From contig CALXQS010000009.1 in NCBI GenBank assembly GCA_944390715.1, positions 1-64,000 on the forward strand: 64,000 nt of DNA, written 5' to 3'. The translations under genes were made by a program, and so were the position numbers. The stretch is from an uncultured Duodenibacillus sp. (GTDB lineage: Bacteria; Pseudomonadota; Gammaproteobacteria; Burkholderiales; Burkholderiaceae_F). The notes beneath the pieces are model-generated. The model had not been told where the DNA came from, made no database searches, and saw only the letters and a program-made list of their open reading frames with translations. Shown piece after piece: positions 36,530-45,818 of the stretch; position 1 is the stretch's first letter; every line of letters begins with the position of its first letter.

Positions 36530-37090
36530 ATGCAGACCAACAATGTGGTTGTCGCCGTCATCGGCATGGACCAGCCTGGCGTCATTGCCTGCGTCTCTGC
36601 CGTCATGACGAGGCTTGGGTGCAACATCGAGGAAATGACCCAGTCGACGCTGCACCGGCAGTTCGCGGGCATCTATCTTGTGCAAAAGCCCGCCCAGCTC
36701 ACCAATGAAGAACTCAACAGCGAAATTCAAAAGGCGGTGAGCGCCAAGCGCATGAAGCTCACCATCGTCACGCGCGACTTTGAGGAGCCCATGGAAGGTC
36801 CCGTAGAAGCCGAACCTTTTGTGATCAGCGTCTACGGTCCGGATAGAAACGACATCGTAGGAACCTTTGCGCATATTTTCGGCGAACACCGCATCAACAT
36901 TGAAGGCCTCAGAGCCTTCCCGATCAGCGACGGCACGTCCATGCAGGTTTTTGAAGTTTCGATTCCCTCTGAACTTGACACCCGCAGTCTTCATCGCGTC
37001 ATGCTCGAAAGAGCCAAATCCATGGGATTGAACCTGACGATGCAGCATCGCGATATTTTTGAAGCCATTCACCGCGTGGCGGTTGTCTGA
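36530..37090 (+). CDS. ACT-domain protein (UPF0237/GcvR-like)
   Basis: 186 residues with two ACT domains (about 6-80 and 95-170), starting NNVVVAVIGMDQPGVIACVSAVMTR. Such proteins bind small ligands, often amino acids, and act as regulators. GGAG lies nine bases before ATG 36530. It is followed after 50 bp by a UPF0210 gene; the same pairing of an ACT protein with a UPF0210 protein is a known conserved neighbourhood in many bacteria and suggests that they work together, although the process is not known. Confidence 0.88.
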   Translation: MQTNNVVVAVIGMDQPGVIACVSAVMTRLGCNIEEMTQSTLHRQFAGIYLVQKPAQLTNEELNSEIQKAVSAKRMKLTIVTRDFEEPMEGPVEAEPFVISVYGPDRNDIVGTFAHIFGEHRINIEGLRAFPISDGTSMQVFEVSIPSELDTRSLHRVMLERAKSMGLNLTMQHRDIFEAIHRVAVV

Positions 37091-37140
37091 AAAAACGCAG
37101 ACAGGCGCGCAACTATCGAACCTTTTCGGAGAAAATTTTC

Positions 37141-38514
37141 ATGCTTACTGAACGCGAGGTTCTCTCAACCATCAACATGCTCCGCAGCGAGCATCTCGAC
37201 GTTCGCACCGTCACGTTGGGCATCAATCTTTTTGACTGTGCAAGCCACGACTTCGACGTTTTTGAAGTCAAAGTCAGAAGCAAAATCAACCGCTATGCCA
37301 AGCGGCTAGTCGAAACTTGCGACGCCGTGGGCGATCGATACGGCATTCCCGTCGTCAACAAGCGCATTGCCGTCAGCCCGATCGGCACTGTAGGCGCCGG
37401 ATTTTCGCGCGAGCAGATGGTGCGCGCCTGCTGCATTCTCGACGACTGCGCCAAAGAAGTCGGCGTGGACTTCATCGGCGGCTTCGGCGCACTTGTCGAA
37501 AAAGGCATCACCCCGGGCGAGAGAAACCTCATTGACGCTCTCCCAGAAGCCCTCTCCTGCACAGATCGGATCTGCTCGTCAATCAACGTCGGCTCCACAA
37601 AAACCGGCATCAACATGGACGCGGTGAGCCTCATGGGCCGCACGATCGTAGATGTGGCGCAAGCCACTGCAGATCGCGACGGTCTGGGATGCGCCAAGCT
37701 CGTCGTATTCTGCAACATTCCGCAAGACGTTCCCTTCATGGCCGGCGCATACCTCGGCGTCGGAGAGCCCGATGTGGTCATCGACGTCGGCGTCTCTGGC
37801 CCGGGCGTCGTCAACAAGGCGCTGCAGCGCGCCATCAATGAGGCAGGCCGCAAGCTTACGCTGGGCGAAATTGCCGAGGTCATCAAGCACACTGCCTACA
37901 AAGTCACGCGCGTGGGAGAAATCATCGGCCGCGGCGTGGCTAGCCGCATGAACATCCCCTTCGGCGTAGCGGATCTGTCGTTGGCGCCGACGCCTGCAGT
38001 GGGCGACAGCGTGGGTGAAATCTTTCAGACGCTGGGGCTGAGCTCCATCGGCGCTCCGGGCTCGACGGCCGTGCTTGCCATGCTCAATGATGCAGTCAAA
38101 AAGGGCGGCATTTTTGCTTCCGGCAATGTCGGCGGCTTGTCGGGGGCCTTCATTCCGGTGAGCGAAGACAGCTCCATTGAAGCGGCCGCCCGCACAGGCA
38201 GACTCACTCTCGAGAAGCTCGAGGCGATGACATGCGTGTGCTCCGTGGGCCTTGACATGATTGCCATCCCGGGCGATACGCCCGCAGAGACGATCGCCGC
38301 CATGATTGCCGATGAAAGCGCCATCGGCATGATCAACGGCAAGACGACTGCCGTGCGCGTGATCCCGGTGCCGGGCAAGACGGTAGGCGATGTCGCTGTT
38401 TTCGGAGGCCTGCTTGGCGAAGCTTCGATCATCCGCGTGCCGGTGGGCGACTCCAGCCGCTTCATCGATTTCGGCGGAAGAATTCCTGCTCCTATCCATA
38501 GTTTGAGAAATTAA
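37141..38514 (+). CDS. UPF0210 (DUF711) family protein
   Basis: 457 residues, full length for the family. It has a PFL-like (glycyl-radical enzyme-like) barrel fold by family knowledge, and shows family sequences such as VRTVTLGINLFDCAS, GFGALVEKG, SSINVGSTKTGINMDAV, LAPTPAVGDSVGEIF and GMINGKTTAVRVIPVPGK. The biochemical role is unknown. It is paired with the upstream ACT-domain protein and closed by a terminator. Confidence 0.93.
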   Translation: MLTEREVLSTINMLRSEHLDVRTVTLGINLFDCASHDFDVFEVKVRSKINRYAKRLVETCDAVGDRYGIPVVNKRIAVSPIGTVGAGFSREQMVRACCILDDCAKEVGVDFIGGFGALVEKGITPGERNLIDALPEALSCTDRICSSINVGSTKTGINMDAVSLMGRTIVDVAQATADRDGLGCAKLVVFCNIPQDVPFMAGAYLGVGEPDVVIDVGVSGPGVVNKALQRAINEAGRKLTLGEIAEVIKHTAYKVTRVGEIIGRGVASRMNIPFGVADLSLAPTPAVGDSVGEIFQTLGLSSIGAPGSTAVLAMLNDAVKKGGIFASGNVGGLSGAFIPVSEDSSIEAAARTGRLTLEKLEAMTCVCSVGLDMIAIPGDTPAETIAAMIADESAIGMINGKTTAVRVIPVPGKTVGDVAVFGGLLGEASIIRVPVGDSSRFIDFGGRIPAPIHSLRN

Positions 38515-38534
38515 CCCTAGGCTGCAGAAATTCC

Positions 38535-38582
38535 AATCGGCGCAAAAGCAACAGTTGTTGAAGTTTTGCGCCGATTTTTTTT
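38535..38582 (+). terminator. Terminator of the ACT/UPF0210 unit
   Basis: AATCGGCGCAAAA (38535-38547) pairs with TTTTGCGCCGATT (38564-38576), followed by further T. Confidence 0.9.
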
Positions 38583-38793
38583 GTCTTCTTTGTCCCAGCA
38601 GCAATCCTGACACATGCGAAGCGTGTGCAAGTGCGCTAACATGGTCTTGAGGCAGTAAACCGTGCCTGTTCACCTTTTTTTAAACGGTTTTGCAGATGCG
38701 TTTGTTCTAAGGAATCCGCTCGCTGCTCATGGTGTGTCTGTCGGCTTCCTGGCACCTGCTTAAGAGAAAATTTTTTCCGGGGAGAAAAAATAT

Positions 38794-39690
38794 ATGAAGA
38801 TTCTCGTTCCCATTGACGGCAGCACCTACAGCGAAAACTCTCTTGCATTCGTGGCTTCCCGCACTTCTCTTCTGGGGCACTCGCCCGAGATTGAGCTTCT
38901 CGTCGTGCTCGATCCGCTGCCGGCGCGCGCCGCTCGTCTTGTCGGAAAAGACTCGCTGATGCGCTACTACGAAGAAGAAGCTGAAAAGATATTTGCTCCT
39001 GCGCGCAAGTTCCTCGTCGGCCACAACATTCATGTGAACGAAGCCTTCATCGTGGGTGATCCTGCCGAAAAGATTTCCGAAGAGGCAACACGTCTGAATG
39101 TCGACCTGATCATCATGGGTTCGCGCGGACGCACGGCTCTGGCCGGTCTCTTCCTGGGCTCGGTTACCAACGGCGTGCTTGCTCGCACAAAGAATCCGAT
39201 TCTCATCGTGCGCAACAAGAATGCTCCCGATCGCGACGGCATGCGCGTGGGCGTTTGCGTTGACGGTTCTAAATATGGTTCGGCTGCCGTCAAATACGCC
39301 ATCCGCAACGGCGATTTGTTCGGCGACGGCGCTCAGTTCTACCTGATCAATGTCACGAGCGACTACGCCGGAACGGTCATGCCCGACATGGCCGGCATGG
39401 CTCTGCCTGCTCTTTCCGAATCTGAAGTCATTGAACTGCAGAAGAAAGAATTCGCTGAGGCCGTTGATCCGATTCGTCCGCTGCTTGCCAAGGGCGGCAT
39501 CGCTCCCAAGGAAGTCTGCTTGGTGGGCAACCCTGGCGATGAGATTGCAGCCTTTGCCAAGAAGAAGAAGCTTGACCTCATCGTGATGGGCAGCCACGGC
39601 TACGGCCGCTTCAAGTCAGCCGTGATGGGCTCTACCGCCATGCGCATCGCTGCGCAGGGTGATGTGCCGATTCTGCTGATCCGCAGATAA
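38794..39690 (+). CDS. Tandem-domain universal stress protein
   Basis: 298 residues, two UspA domains (1-144 and about 150-298). Both keep the ATP-binding signature: MGSRGRTALAGLFLGSVTNGV in the first and MGSHGYGRFKSAVMGSTAMRI in the second. GGGGAG lies before ATG 38794. Tandem Usp proteins of this type usually respond to growth arrest or redox stress. It stands alone between two terminators. Confidence 0.92.
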   Translation: MKILVPIDGSTYSENSLAFVASRTSLLGHSPEIELLVVLDPLPARAARLVGKDSLMRYYEEEAEKIFAPARKFLVGHNIHVNEAFIVGDPAEKISEEATRLNVDLIIMGSRGRTALAGLFLGSVTNGVLARTKNPILIVRNKNAPDRDGMRVGVCVDGSKYGSAAVKYAIRNGDLFGDGAQFYLINVTSDYAGTVMPDMAGMALPALSESEVIELQKKEFAEAVDPIRPLLAKGGIAPKEVCLVGNPGDEIAAFAKKKKLDLIVMGSHGYGRFKSAVMGSTAMRIAAQGDVPILLIRR

Positions 39691-39813
39691 GTTTTTCGAT
39701 GCTTTCTGCCAAAGCACGAAGCGCGTACAAGCACATGAAGCTTTTAGGGCAAGGACTCGCTCATATTTGCAGAGTCCCTGCTCACAAAGGCTTTGATTGA
39801 CGCGCACTTGACG

Positions 39814-39840
39814 GGCCGCCCTTGTCGGGCGGCCTTTTTT
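39814..39840 (+). terminator. Terminator of the tandem usp gene
   Basis: GGCCGCCC (39814-39821) pairs with GGGCGGCC (39827-39834), followed by six T. Confidence 0.9.
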
Positions 39841-39959
39841 GCATGCAGAACACATTCAAATGTTCAGCATGTATCGCTGGAAAAAACTGAGGAAAACGAA
39901 AAGCCGCACCCAGCCGATTTGCATTGAGTGCGGCCCAAATGCAAAAAGAGGTATAGAGC

Positions 39960-40637
39960 TCAATCTGCAAAGCCGTAGCGCAGCCACAGTGATCCGTTTT
40001 CAAACTGCTTGAGGCCCGTGAGCTTGAGCTGAACCGGTTCACAAGTCTGCGGCAGTCCATCAAATACCGCACTCATGCCGCCGCGGCCGTCGATGCCCGG
40101 AGCCTGCAGCAGACTGATTTCATCAAGGAGGCCAGCCGCAAGAAAGCCCGCATTGATCGCACCGCCGCCAACGACAGCAAGACGCTTGACGCCGAATTCC
40201 TTGAGCAGAATTTCGCAAGCGCGGGCAAGATCGATTCGCTGCTTGCCGCAGACAATCCAGGAAATTCCTTTGCTGTCGAGGTATTCGATATAAGCCTTCT
40301 TCACCTGTTCACAACAGATCACGATGAGCGGCTTGTCATCGACCATCGCGGCTTTCCAAAGAAGCGTTCCGCGCGTGTCGACAACGACGCTGTAGGGGCC
40401 TTCGGCCTTTTTGGAAAAACGCTCGCAATCGAAAGCATCGGTGCAATTGGACTGAAATTCGCCTTGATCAGCAAGCTCGAGCTTCGCAGTAACGCGGCCG
40501 CTCAGGCAAGCGTCGGCATTGAGTTCGCCAAGCGCGGCGTAGTACTCATCGACGCCGCGCAGCTTGGCGGTCATGCCGCAGTCGATGCGGCCGTCGATTG
40601 AGGTCATCATGTGACAGACAACGTATGGCTTTTCCAT
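39960..40637 (-). CDS. RibD C-terminal domain-type reductase (dihydrofolate reductase fold)
   Basis: 225 residues matching the reductase half of RibD: KPYVVCHMMTSIDGRID at the start, an NADPH-binding region with KRLAVVGGGAINAGFLAAGLLDEISL, then PGIDGRGG. Stand-alone members reduce pyrimidine or pterin-like substrates, and some are of unknown function. No deaminase domain is fused. ATG 40637 is used; an in-frame GTG at 40646 is also possible. It is isolated, with no riboflavin genes nearby. Confidence 0.85.
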   Translation of the reverse strand: MEKPYVVCHMMTSIDGRIDCGMTAKLRGVDEYYAALGELNADACLSGRVTAKLELADQGEFQSNCTDAFDCERFSKKAEGPYSVVVDTRGTLLWKAAMVDDKPLIVICCEQVKKAYIEYLDSKGISWIVCGKQRIDLARACEILLKEFGVKRLAVVGGGAINAGFLAAGLLDEISLLQAPGIDGRGGMSAVFDGLPQTCEPVQLKLTGLKQFENGSLWLRYGFAD

Positions 40638-40847
40638 TTTTTTCACCAGTCGAAAATCTCAAAACTGAGGACAGTCTATGACCAAAATACGGCAAAGTCC
40701 CTAAATGTTTGCGCAAATGCTTGCCTGATATGCGCAAAAGAGAAGCTGCAGAAGAGTTGATGCCAGACATGCAGCAGAAAGGACATTGAACGTGCAGGAC
40801 AAATAGCCAACGAGTCGAGCCTTGTTGAGCTGATGCTTGTCGCCAAT

Positions 40848-41048
40848 TTAATTGGTTTTAGGGTTTTGATCAGCCTGAAAGCAAAAGGCTTTCCATGCGC
40901 CGGCTGTCCACAAGGAAATCGCTGCCAGCATAAAGGAAACGATGACGGACGCTCGTCCTGTTTGCTCAAATCCTATTTCGCATACCCATGGCCCTGCAGC
41001 GGCGGGCACATAGCTAATGTCTTGGACAAAAGCAGAAACGAACAGCAA
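40848..41048 (-). pseudogene. Possible decayed membrane protein gene
   Basis: In the 636-bp gap between the RibD-like gene and the symporter, a leftward frame of 66 codons contains hydrophobic segments such as GRASVIVSFMLAAISLW that look like the end of a transporter. No ribosome site, no homologous N-terminus and no domain could be recognised. An overlapping + strand frame (40833-41231) has Cys-rich, non-protein-like composition. This may be the remains of a gene or just chance. Confidence 0.25.
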
Positions 41049-41178
41049 GCTGGAGATCGTCGCACCTATCTTGCGTTCTTAGGCGTTTTTTTCAGGCATT
41101 GCACAAGGTTTGTACTTGAGCCTTGCCATGTTGGCGTTAACCAAAAAATGGAATTATGCGTCGATTGCCGTAATCAAG

Positions 41179-41211
41179 AAAAAGCCCGCAAAGCATTGCT
41201 GCCCGCGGGCT
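41179..41211 (-). terminator. Terminator of the symporter gene
   Basis: AGCCCGC (41183-41189) pairs with GCGGGCT (41205-41211). Read leftward, the stem is followed by TTTTT. Confidence 0.85.
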
Positions 41212-41273
41212 ATTCGCGCTCTATTTTCTAAGAGGGACGGCCCCTTCAGAGCCGCCTCTGCGCCTAAGAGCGA

Positions 41274-42512
41274 TTAAGCGGCTTCTTCTTCGAAAGGCTC
41301 TGTACCCAGTTCCCCTTCCATACGAGAGACTGCCAAAGCGGTCGTCGAGTCGCCGACCACGTTGATGGACGTACGGATCATGTCGAGCACGCGGTCGACG
41401 CCGGCAATCAGAGCGATCACTTCGAGCGGAATGCCGATCTGCGTGAACACCAATGTCGACATAATCAGACCTGCGCCAGGAACGCCTGCCGTACCAACAG
41501 CAGCCAGCACGCCGGTAAGAACCACGATCACCTGATCGGTCATCGACAGATCAATGCCGTAGATCTGAGCTGCGAACACCGCGCACACGCCCATGTACAC
41601 AGCCGTACCGTTCATGTTGATGGTGTTGCCCAGCGGAACTGCAAAGCTGGCGATCGCGTTGGAAGCACCGAGCTTGCGCGCTGCAACCAGGTTGGCAGCC
41701 ATAGCAGCAGCCGACGAGCAGGTCGTAAAGGCGATGACCCAGGGTTCAAAGATGGTCTTGAAGTAGGTTCCGAGCGGGATGCGAATCCAGAACTTGACCC
41801 ACGGAATGTAGATGATGATGATCAAAAGCGACGTTGCGATGAACGACGACAGGATGAGCTTGCCCAGAGGCAGCAACACCGCGAGACCGTGCTGAGAAAC
41901 CACAGCCGCCATCAAACCGAACACGCCGATCGGAGCGTAGCGCATCACGATGCTCGTCATGCGGATCATGATCTGACCCATGACATCGAAGAACTCGTAG
42001 ATGTACTTGCCCTTCTCACCCATCATGTTCAGGCAGAAGCCGAACATAATGGCAAAGAAGATGATCTGAAGGATGGAACCCTTTGCAAAGGCTTCCATCG
42101 GGTTGATCGGAACGATGTCAAGCAGCGTCTTGACAAAGCTCGGAGCCTTGACCTGAGCGGCCTTCAAACCTTCGGTTGAAAGCGTCACGCCGATGCCGGG
42201 ATCGATCATATTGGCGATAACCAGACCAAAGATCACGGAAATGGCCGATGTGACCATGAAGAACAACAGCGTCTTGACGGCAACGCGCCCAAGCTTGCTC
42301 ACGTCGGAAATGCCGGCGGCGCCTGCAACCAGCGTTGCGAACACCAAGGGCACCACGACCATACGGATCAAGCGAATGAACAAGTCGCCCAAAGGTCTAA
42401 ACCACGTCTGCGCAATATCAGCACTGACAAACATGCCTACGACGATACCTAGGATCAAGCCGGCTAGTATCTGCATCGGCAAGCCCCACATGGAGGATTT
42501 CTTTTCTGCCAT
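41274..42512 (-). CDS. Dicarboxylate/amino acid:cation symporter (DAACS family)
   Basis: 412 residues, eight membrane segments plus the two re-entrant loops of the GltPh fold. The characteristic NMNGTA motif is in GNTINMNGTAVYM; the other hairpin region is TTCSSAAAMAANL, and IAGVDRVLDMIRTSINVVGDS follows near the end. It imports dicarboxylates or acidic amino acids with H+ or Na+. In an asaccharolytic anaerobe this could feed fumarate or aspartate metabolism, but the substrate is not certain. Its promoter region carries three palindromes. Confidence 0.92.
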   Translation of the reverse strand: MAEKKSSMWGLPMQILAGLILGIVVGMFVSADIAQTWFRPLGDLFIRLIRMVVVPLVFATLVAGAAGISDVSKLGRVAVKTLLFFMVTSAISVIFGLVIANMIDPGIGVTLSTEGLKAAQVKAPSFVKTLLDIVPINPMEAFAKGSILQIIFFAIMFGFCLNMMGEKGKYIYEFFDVMGQIMIRMTSIVMRYAPIGVFGLMAAVVSQHGLAVLLPLGKLILSSFIATSLLIIIIYIPWVKFWIRIPLGTYFKTIFEPWVIAFTTCSSAAAMAANLVAARKLGASNAIASFAVPLGNTINMNGTAVYMGVCAVFAAQIYGIDLSMTDQVIVVLTGVLAAVGTAGVPGAGLIMSTLVFTQIGIPLEVIALIAGVDRVLDMIRTSINVVGDSTTALAVSRMEGELGTEPFEEEAA

Positions 42513-42566
42513 TGCACTTCTCCTTTTCTTGCTGTGTATTGTCTTGAGTGCCGGGCCTGGACTCCC

Positions 42567-42654
42567 GCACGTTGTACGTGCTCTGAAAGCACCACCAACT
42601 CGGCCAGCCAGTAATGCAACAAGTTGTTGCTATCACGGTCTTAATTTAGACCGT
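42567..42654. promoter_or_regulatory. Cluster of three palindromes upstream of the symporter gene
   Basis: GCACGT-TGT-ACGTGC (42567-42581), GCAACAA-G-TTGTTGC (42616-42630) and ACGGTCT-N6-AGACCGT (42635-42654), all within 145 bp of the symporter start codon. They look like operators, perhaps for different regulators. The rest of the region, to 43050, is strikingly AT-rich and holds no gene. Confidence 0.5.
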
Positions 42655-43051
42655 TAAAGTATGGTTAGATGCTAGTACAAACCCTTAAGATTTTGAGCAA
42701 CATCAATAGATCTTCTTTTGTAAAGACTCACGTAACCCTTTGTTTTTATTTAAGTTTTTCTTATTTTTCTTTGAAAATTTATCCTTGCCTGCGCTCCGTA
42801 ACAATTATTCAAACTTTTGCTCTAAAGCAAAGAATTCTCACTTATTTCCGCCTTGAAGCTGGGTATTTTTTCTTGCGCAGCCAAATTTGCAACAACCCCA
42901 AGCAGAGCAGGCCAAACCGGGCAATTTCGCCTTTTGAAACCGTATCTAATTTTCTACGTAATAACGATTAAGCCTTCCGACTTAGTCACATCAGCCGACC
43001 ATCAAAATCCGCAGCTGCTCAGCAATAGGAAAATCTGCAGCTTGCCGCACG

Positions 43052-43080
43052 TTGTCATCGTTTTGTCATCAAATTGACAT
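43052..43080 (+). promoter_or_regulatory. PHO box (PhoB binding site) upstream of phoB
   Basis: TTGTCAT at 43052, TTGTCAT at 43063 and TTGACAT at 43074: three half-sites at exact 11-bp spacing, as in the PHO box consensus (CTGTCAT-N4-CTGTCAT). The site lies 64 bp before the phoB start and supports autoregulation under phosphate limitation. Confidence 0.85.
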
Positions 43081-43143
43081 AATTTAGCCATTGGAGTGCT
43101 TCAACATTGCGCTGTTTATATATTTTGATCGACACCAATCATC

Positions 43144-43839
43144 ATGGCCGACACCATTCTTGTTGTTGAAGACGAGCCCGCCATTCGCGAGCTTATCGGC
43201 TTTGCCTGTGAATCATCCGGCTATGCGACGCTGCGCGCCGGCAGCGTCAGCGAAGCTCAGCAAATTCTCGAGCGAGAGCGCATCAGCCTCATTCTTCTGG
43301 ACTGGATGCTGCCGGACCTTTCCGGCCTGCAGTGGCTCGATCGCCTCAAGCATGACGAGCGCTACCAATCTGTTCCCGTCATCATGCTCACGGCTCGAGG
43401 CACGGAAAGCGACAAGGTCGCCGGGCTTGACACCGGCGCCGACGACTACGTCGTCAAACCCTTTTCTCCGCGTGAACTTATCGCACGCATGAGAGCCGTG
43501 CTGCGCCGCGGAGCCGCTGAATCGGAAAAAAACGTCGTGTGCGGTCCGCTTGTCATGAACGAAGCGCGCTTTTCTGCCAAAGTCGATGGAAAAGACGTCA
43601 AGCTCGGCGTCATCGAATTCAAGATGCTTTTGGTGCTTGCCTCCAACCCGGGACGCGTCTATTCACGCGTTCAGCTGCTTGAACGCGTCTGGGACGATGC
43701 CGCCGGCTTTGATGAACGCACGGTCGACGTGCATATTCTTCGGCTCAGAAAGCAGCTTGCAGGAACCTCAGCAAGCGGCATTGTTCAAACGGTGCGCGGC
43801 ATAGGCTATCGCGCCGCAGATTTGAGTTCAGCGGCTTGA
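43144..43839 (+). CDS. phoB: Phosphate regulon response regulator
   Basis: 231 residues, OmpR family. The receiver domain has Asp53 in LILLDWMLPDLSG, the acidic pair in VVEDEP and Lys in VVKPFSPREL. The winged-helix DNA-binding domain follows (about 130-225, DERTVDVHILRLRKQL). The linear order, the PHO box in front and the downstream PhoR-like kinase identify it as PhoB, which activates phosphate-starvation genes. No strong ribosome site is visible. It overlaps or nearly touches phoR. Confidence 0.93.
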   Translation: MADTILVVEDEPAIRELIGFACESSGYATLRAGSVSEAQQILERERISLILLDWMLPDLSGLQWLDRLKHDERYQSVPVIMLTARGTESDKVAGLDTGADDYVVKPFSPRELIARMRAVLRRGAAESEKNVVCGPLVMNEARFSAKVDGKDVKLGVIEFKMLLVLASNPGRVYSRVQLLERVWDDAAGFDERTVDVHILRLRKQLAGTSASGIVQTVRGIGYRAADLSSAA

Positions 43840-43931
43840 AGCTTCGAGCCCGTTCGATTTCTGTACAAACCAAGAAAAACTTGCGCCGACAAGGACAAAC
43901 TTCTGTCCTTTTGGCAAAAAATTCGTCAACC

Positions 43932-45287
43932 ATGCTCAAACGCCTTCGACTGATGGGGCCCGTTCTTTTTCGCCTCATCCTGCTGTGCTGCATCAGTCTG
44001 GCTATTGCCGGACTCGTCTCCCCGCTCTGGGGCGTCGTCATTCTTGTCGCCGGTCTTCTTCTCGAAATCTTCATGGATCTCAACTACATTGTGCTGCTTG
44101 CGCAATGGTTGGAAGACCCTGAGGCGCAGTCGCCTTCCGTGAGCTCCGGGCTCTGGAGCGAGATCTTCTACCGTGTCGCCCGCAGCCGCAAAGCTCTGCA
44201 AACCAACACGCGGCGCCTGCAGGATAGAGAAGCCCGCTATCGAAAAACGCTGGCAGCGCTTCCTGAAGGCATTGTGGTCGTCAAATCTGATTGGGCTGTT
44301 TCTTGGTGCAATGAAACAGCAACGCGCATTTTCGGCATCCACAACGAAAATGATTTCGGCCGCCACCTCTTTGCCTTCGTCGACAATGCGGGCGTGCTTG
44401 CCTACCTTAAGGCCGGACGCTTTGATGAGGCCTACACCTGGCGTCTGAGTCCGGACAAGGCTTTCGAACTGCGCGTCGTGACCGTCGACCGCAAGAACGC
44501 AATCGTCGTCACGCGCGACATTACGGAGCAGGAGCGGCTCGATGCCATGCGCAGAGACTTCGTCGCCAATGTTTCTCACGAACTGCGAACACCGCTCACC
44601 GTTCTCATGGGCTTTCTCGACATGGCGCTGCACGGACTTACCGACGACAGCAACAAAAAGGTTGAGCTGCAGACTGCTCACCTGTCGCTGATGCGCGAAC
44701 AGGCCGGCCGCATGCAGCGCCTCATCAATGATTTGCTTACTCTCTCACGATTGGAAACCGGCAGCAGCGACAAGAAGTCAGAAATTTTTTCGCTTTCTGA
44801 TCTCGTTTCGACCATTACCGAAGAAATTCGCGTCATGGCCATCAACACGCATCAGGTCACCTCGGCCGTAACGCCGGCCATCTGGATAAACGGCTATCCC
44901 GATGAAATTCGAAGCGCCATCGTCAATTTGATGACCAATGCCGTGCGCTATACGCCCGCCGGCGGTCAGATCCACGCGCATTTAGCGGTTCGCGACGACG
45001 GCATGATCGTCATCAGCGTCGTCGACAACGGCATCGGCATTGCACCCAAAGACATCCCTCGACTCACCGAACGCTTCTATCGCGTCGACAAATCTCGTTC
45101 ACGCGACACTGGGGGCACCGGCCTAGGATTGGCCATCGTCAAGCATGCCCTGCTGCACCACAATGCACGCTTAAAAATCGAAAGCTCGCTCGGCAAAGGC
45201 TCAACCTTCACCATCACGCTGCCTGCCGCCATCCGCGCCAATGACCCGGAAGCTGCTGAAGCTGTTGCGGGAAAGGCCGCCGACTAA
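43932..45287 (+). CDS. phoR: Phosphate regulon sensor histidine kinase
   Basis: About 451 residues from ATG 43932 (MLKRLRLMGPVLFRLILLCC), matching the PhoR N-terminus. Two membrane segments at about 10-50 and little periplasmic sequence, as in PhoR. A PAS domain follows (about 100-190), then HisKA with His216 in FVANVSHELRTPL, N-box IVNLMTNAVRYT and the G boxes DNGIGIAP and GGTGLGLAIVKH. A TTG at 43836 overlapping the phoB stop is an alternative start. It senses phosphate through the Pst system, whose genes are not here. Confidence 0.92.
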   Translation: MLKRLRLMGPVLFRLILLCCISLAIAGLVSPLWGVVILVAGLLLEIFMDLNYIVLLAQWLEDPEAQSPSVSSGLWSEIFYRVARSRKALQTNTRRLQDREARYRKTLAALPEGIVVVKSDWAVSWCNETATRIFGIHNENDFGRHLFAFVDNAGVLAYLKAGRFDEAYTWRLSPDKAFELRVVTVDRKNAIVVTRDITEQERLDAMRRDFVANVSHELRTPLTVLMGFLDMALHGLTDDSNKKVELQTAHLSLMREQAGRMQRLINDLLTLSRLETGSSDKKSEIFSLSDLVSTITEEIRVMAINTHQVTSAVTPAIWINGYPDEIRSAIVNLMTNAVRYTPAGGQIHAHLAVRDDGMIVISVVDNGIGIAPKDIPRLTERFYRVDKSRSRDTGGTGLGLAIVKHALLHHNARLKIESSLGKGSTFTITLPAAIRANDPEAAEAVAGKAAD

Positions 45288-45310
45288 TGCTGCTTATCTT
45301 TGTATTCATG

Positions 45311-45350
45311 GCCTGCCGAGGTTGCTGATGACGCCGGCAGGCATTTTTTT
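45311..45350 (+). terminator. Terminator of phoB-phoR
   Basis: GCCTGCCG (45311-45318) pairs with CGGCAGGC (45335-45342), followed by ATTTTTTT. Confidence 0.88.
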
Positions 45351-45404
45351 CTTGGAGCTCATCAGGAGGCAGCAGAAGGCATCTTTTGACGCCGAAAGAA
45401 AAAC

Positions 45405-45818
45405 ATGAGTGACGCAAACCAAAGCTTTTTTCAAAAAAATCGGCCGATTCTTTTCAGCTACCCCATAGTCTGCGCATTCTCGATTGCTTGCTTCTGGCTG
45501 CTTGGGCAAAAAAGCGATGCTCTAGGCTTTACGCTGCTGCATCTATATGGATTGCATCCGCTGGCGATCGTCTTGACATCGGCACTGCTCGCAAAACGCA
45601 GCGCAATCGGGAAATGGGCTCTCGCCTGGCCGCTTTTTATGGGCGTTTGCTACATGGCTACTGATTTCATGACGTTTCAGCTTGCCAACACGCTCTCTTG
45701 CGGCATCTTCAGAGCACCGGAATTCGTCCTCATTGCTGCGGGCCTGACGCTGTCTTTTCTTGGACTGCTGATTGGAATCATCCTAAGAAAAATTTTCTGC
45801 AAAAAAACGCAGCTCTGA
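45405..45818 (+). CDS. Small integral membrane protein
   Basis: 137 residues with four probable membrane segments (about 18-36, 48-63, 70-95, 105-128) and a charged C-terminus. No domain recognised; the layout resembles DUF5367-type proteins, but this is uncertain. It stands alone after the phoR terminator. Its ribosome site is poor. Confidence 0.5.
   Translation: MSDANQSFFQKNRPILFSYPIVCAFSIACFWLLGQKSDALGFTLLHLYGLHPLAIVLTSALLAKRSAIGKWALAWPLFMGVCYMATDFMTFQLANTLSCGIFRAPEFVLIAAGLTLSFLGLLIGIILRKIFCKKTQL

Noticed and set aside
38720..38765. Segment resembling parts of the trp leader (GTGTCTGTCGG and TGGCACCT) before the tandem usp gene
   Set aside because: The shared pieces are short and in a different order, and no leader peptide or alternative hairpins are present; probably chance.
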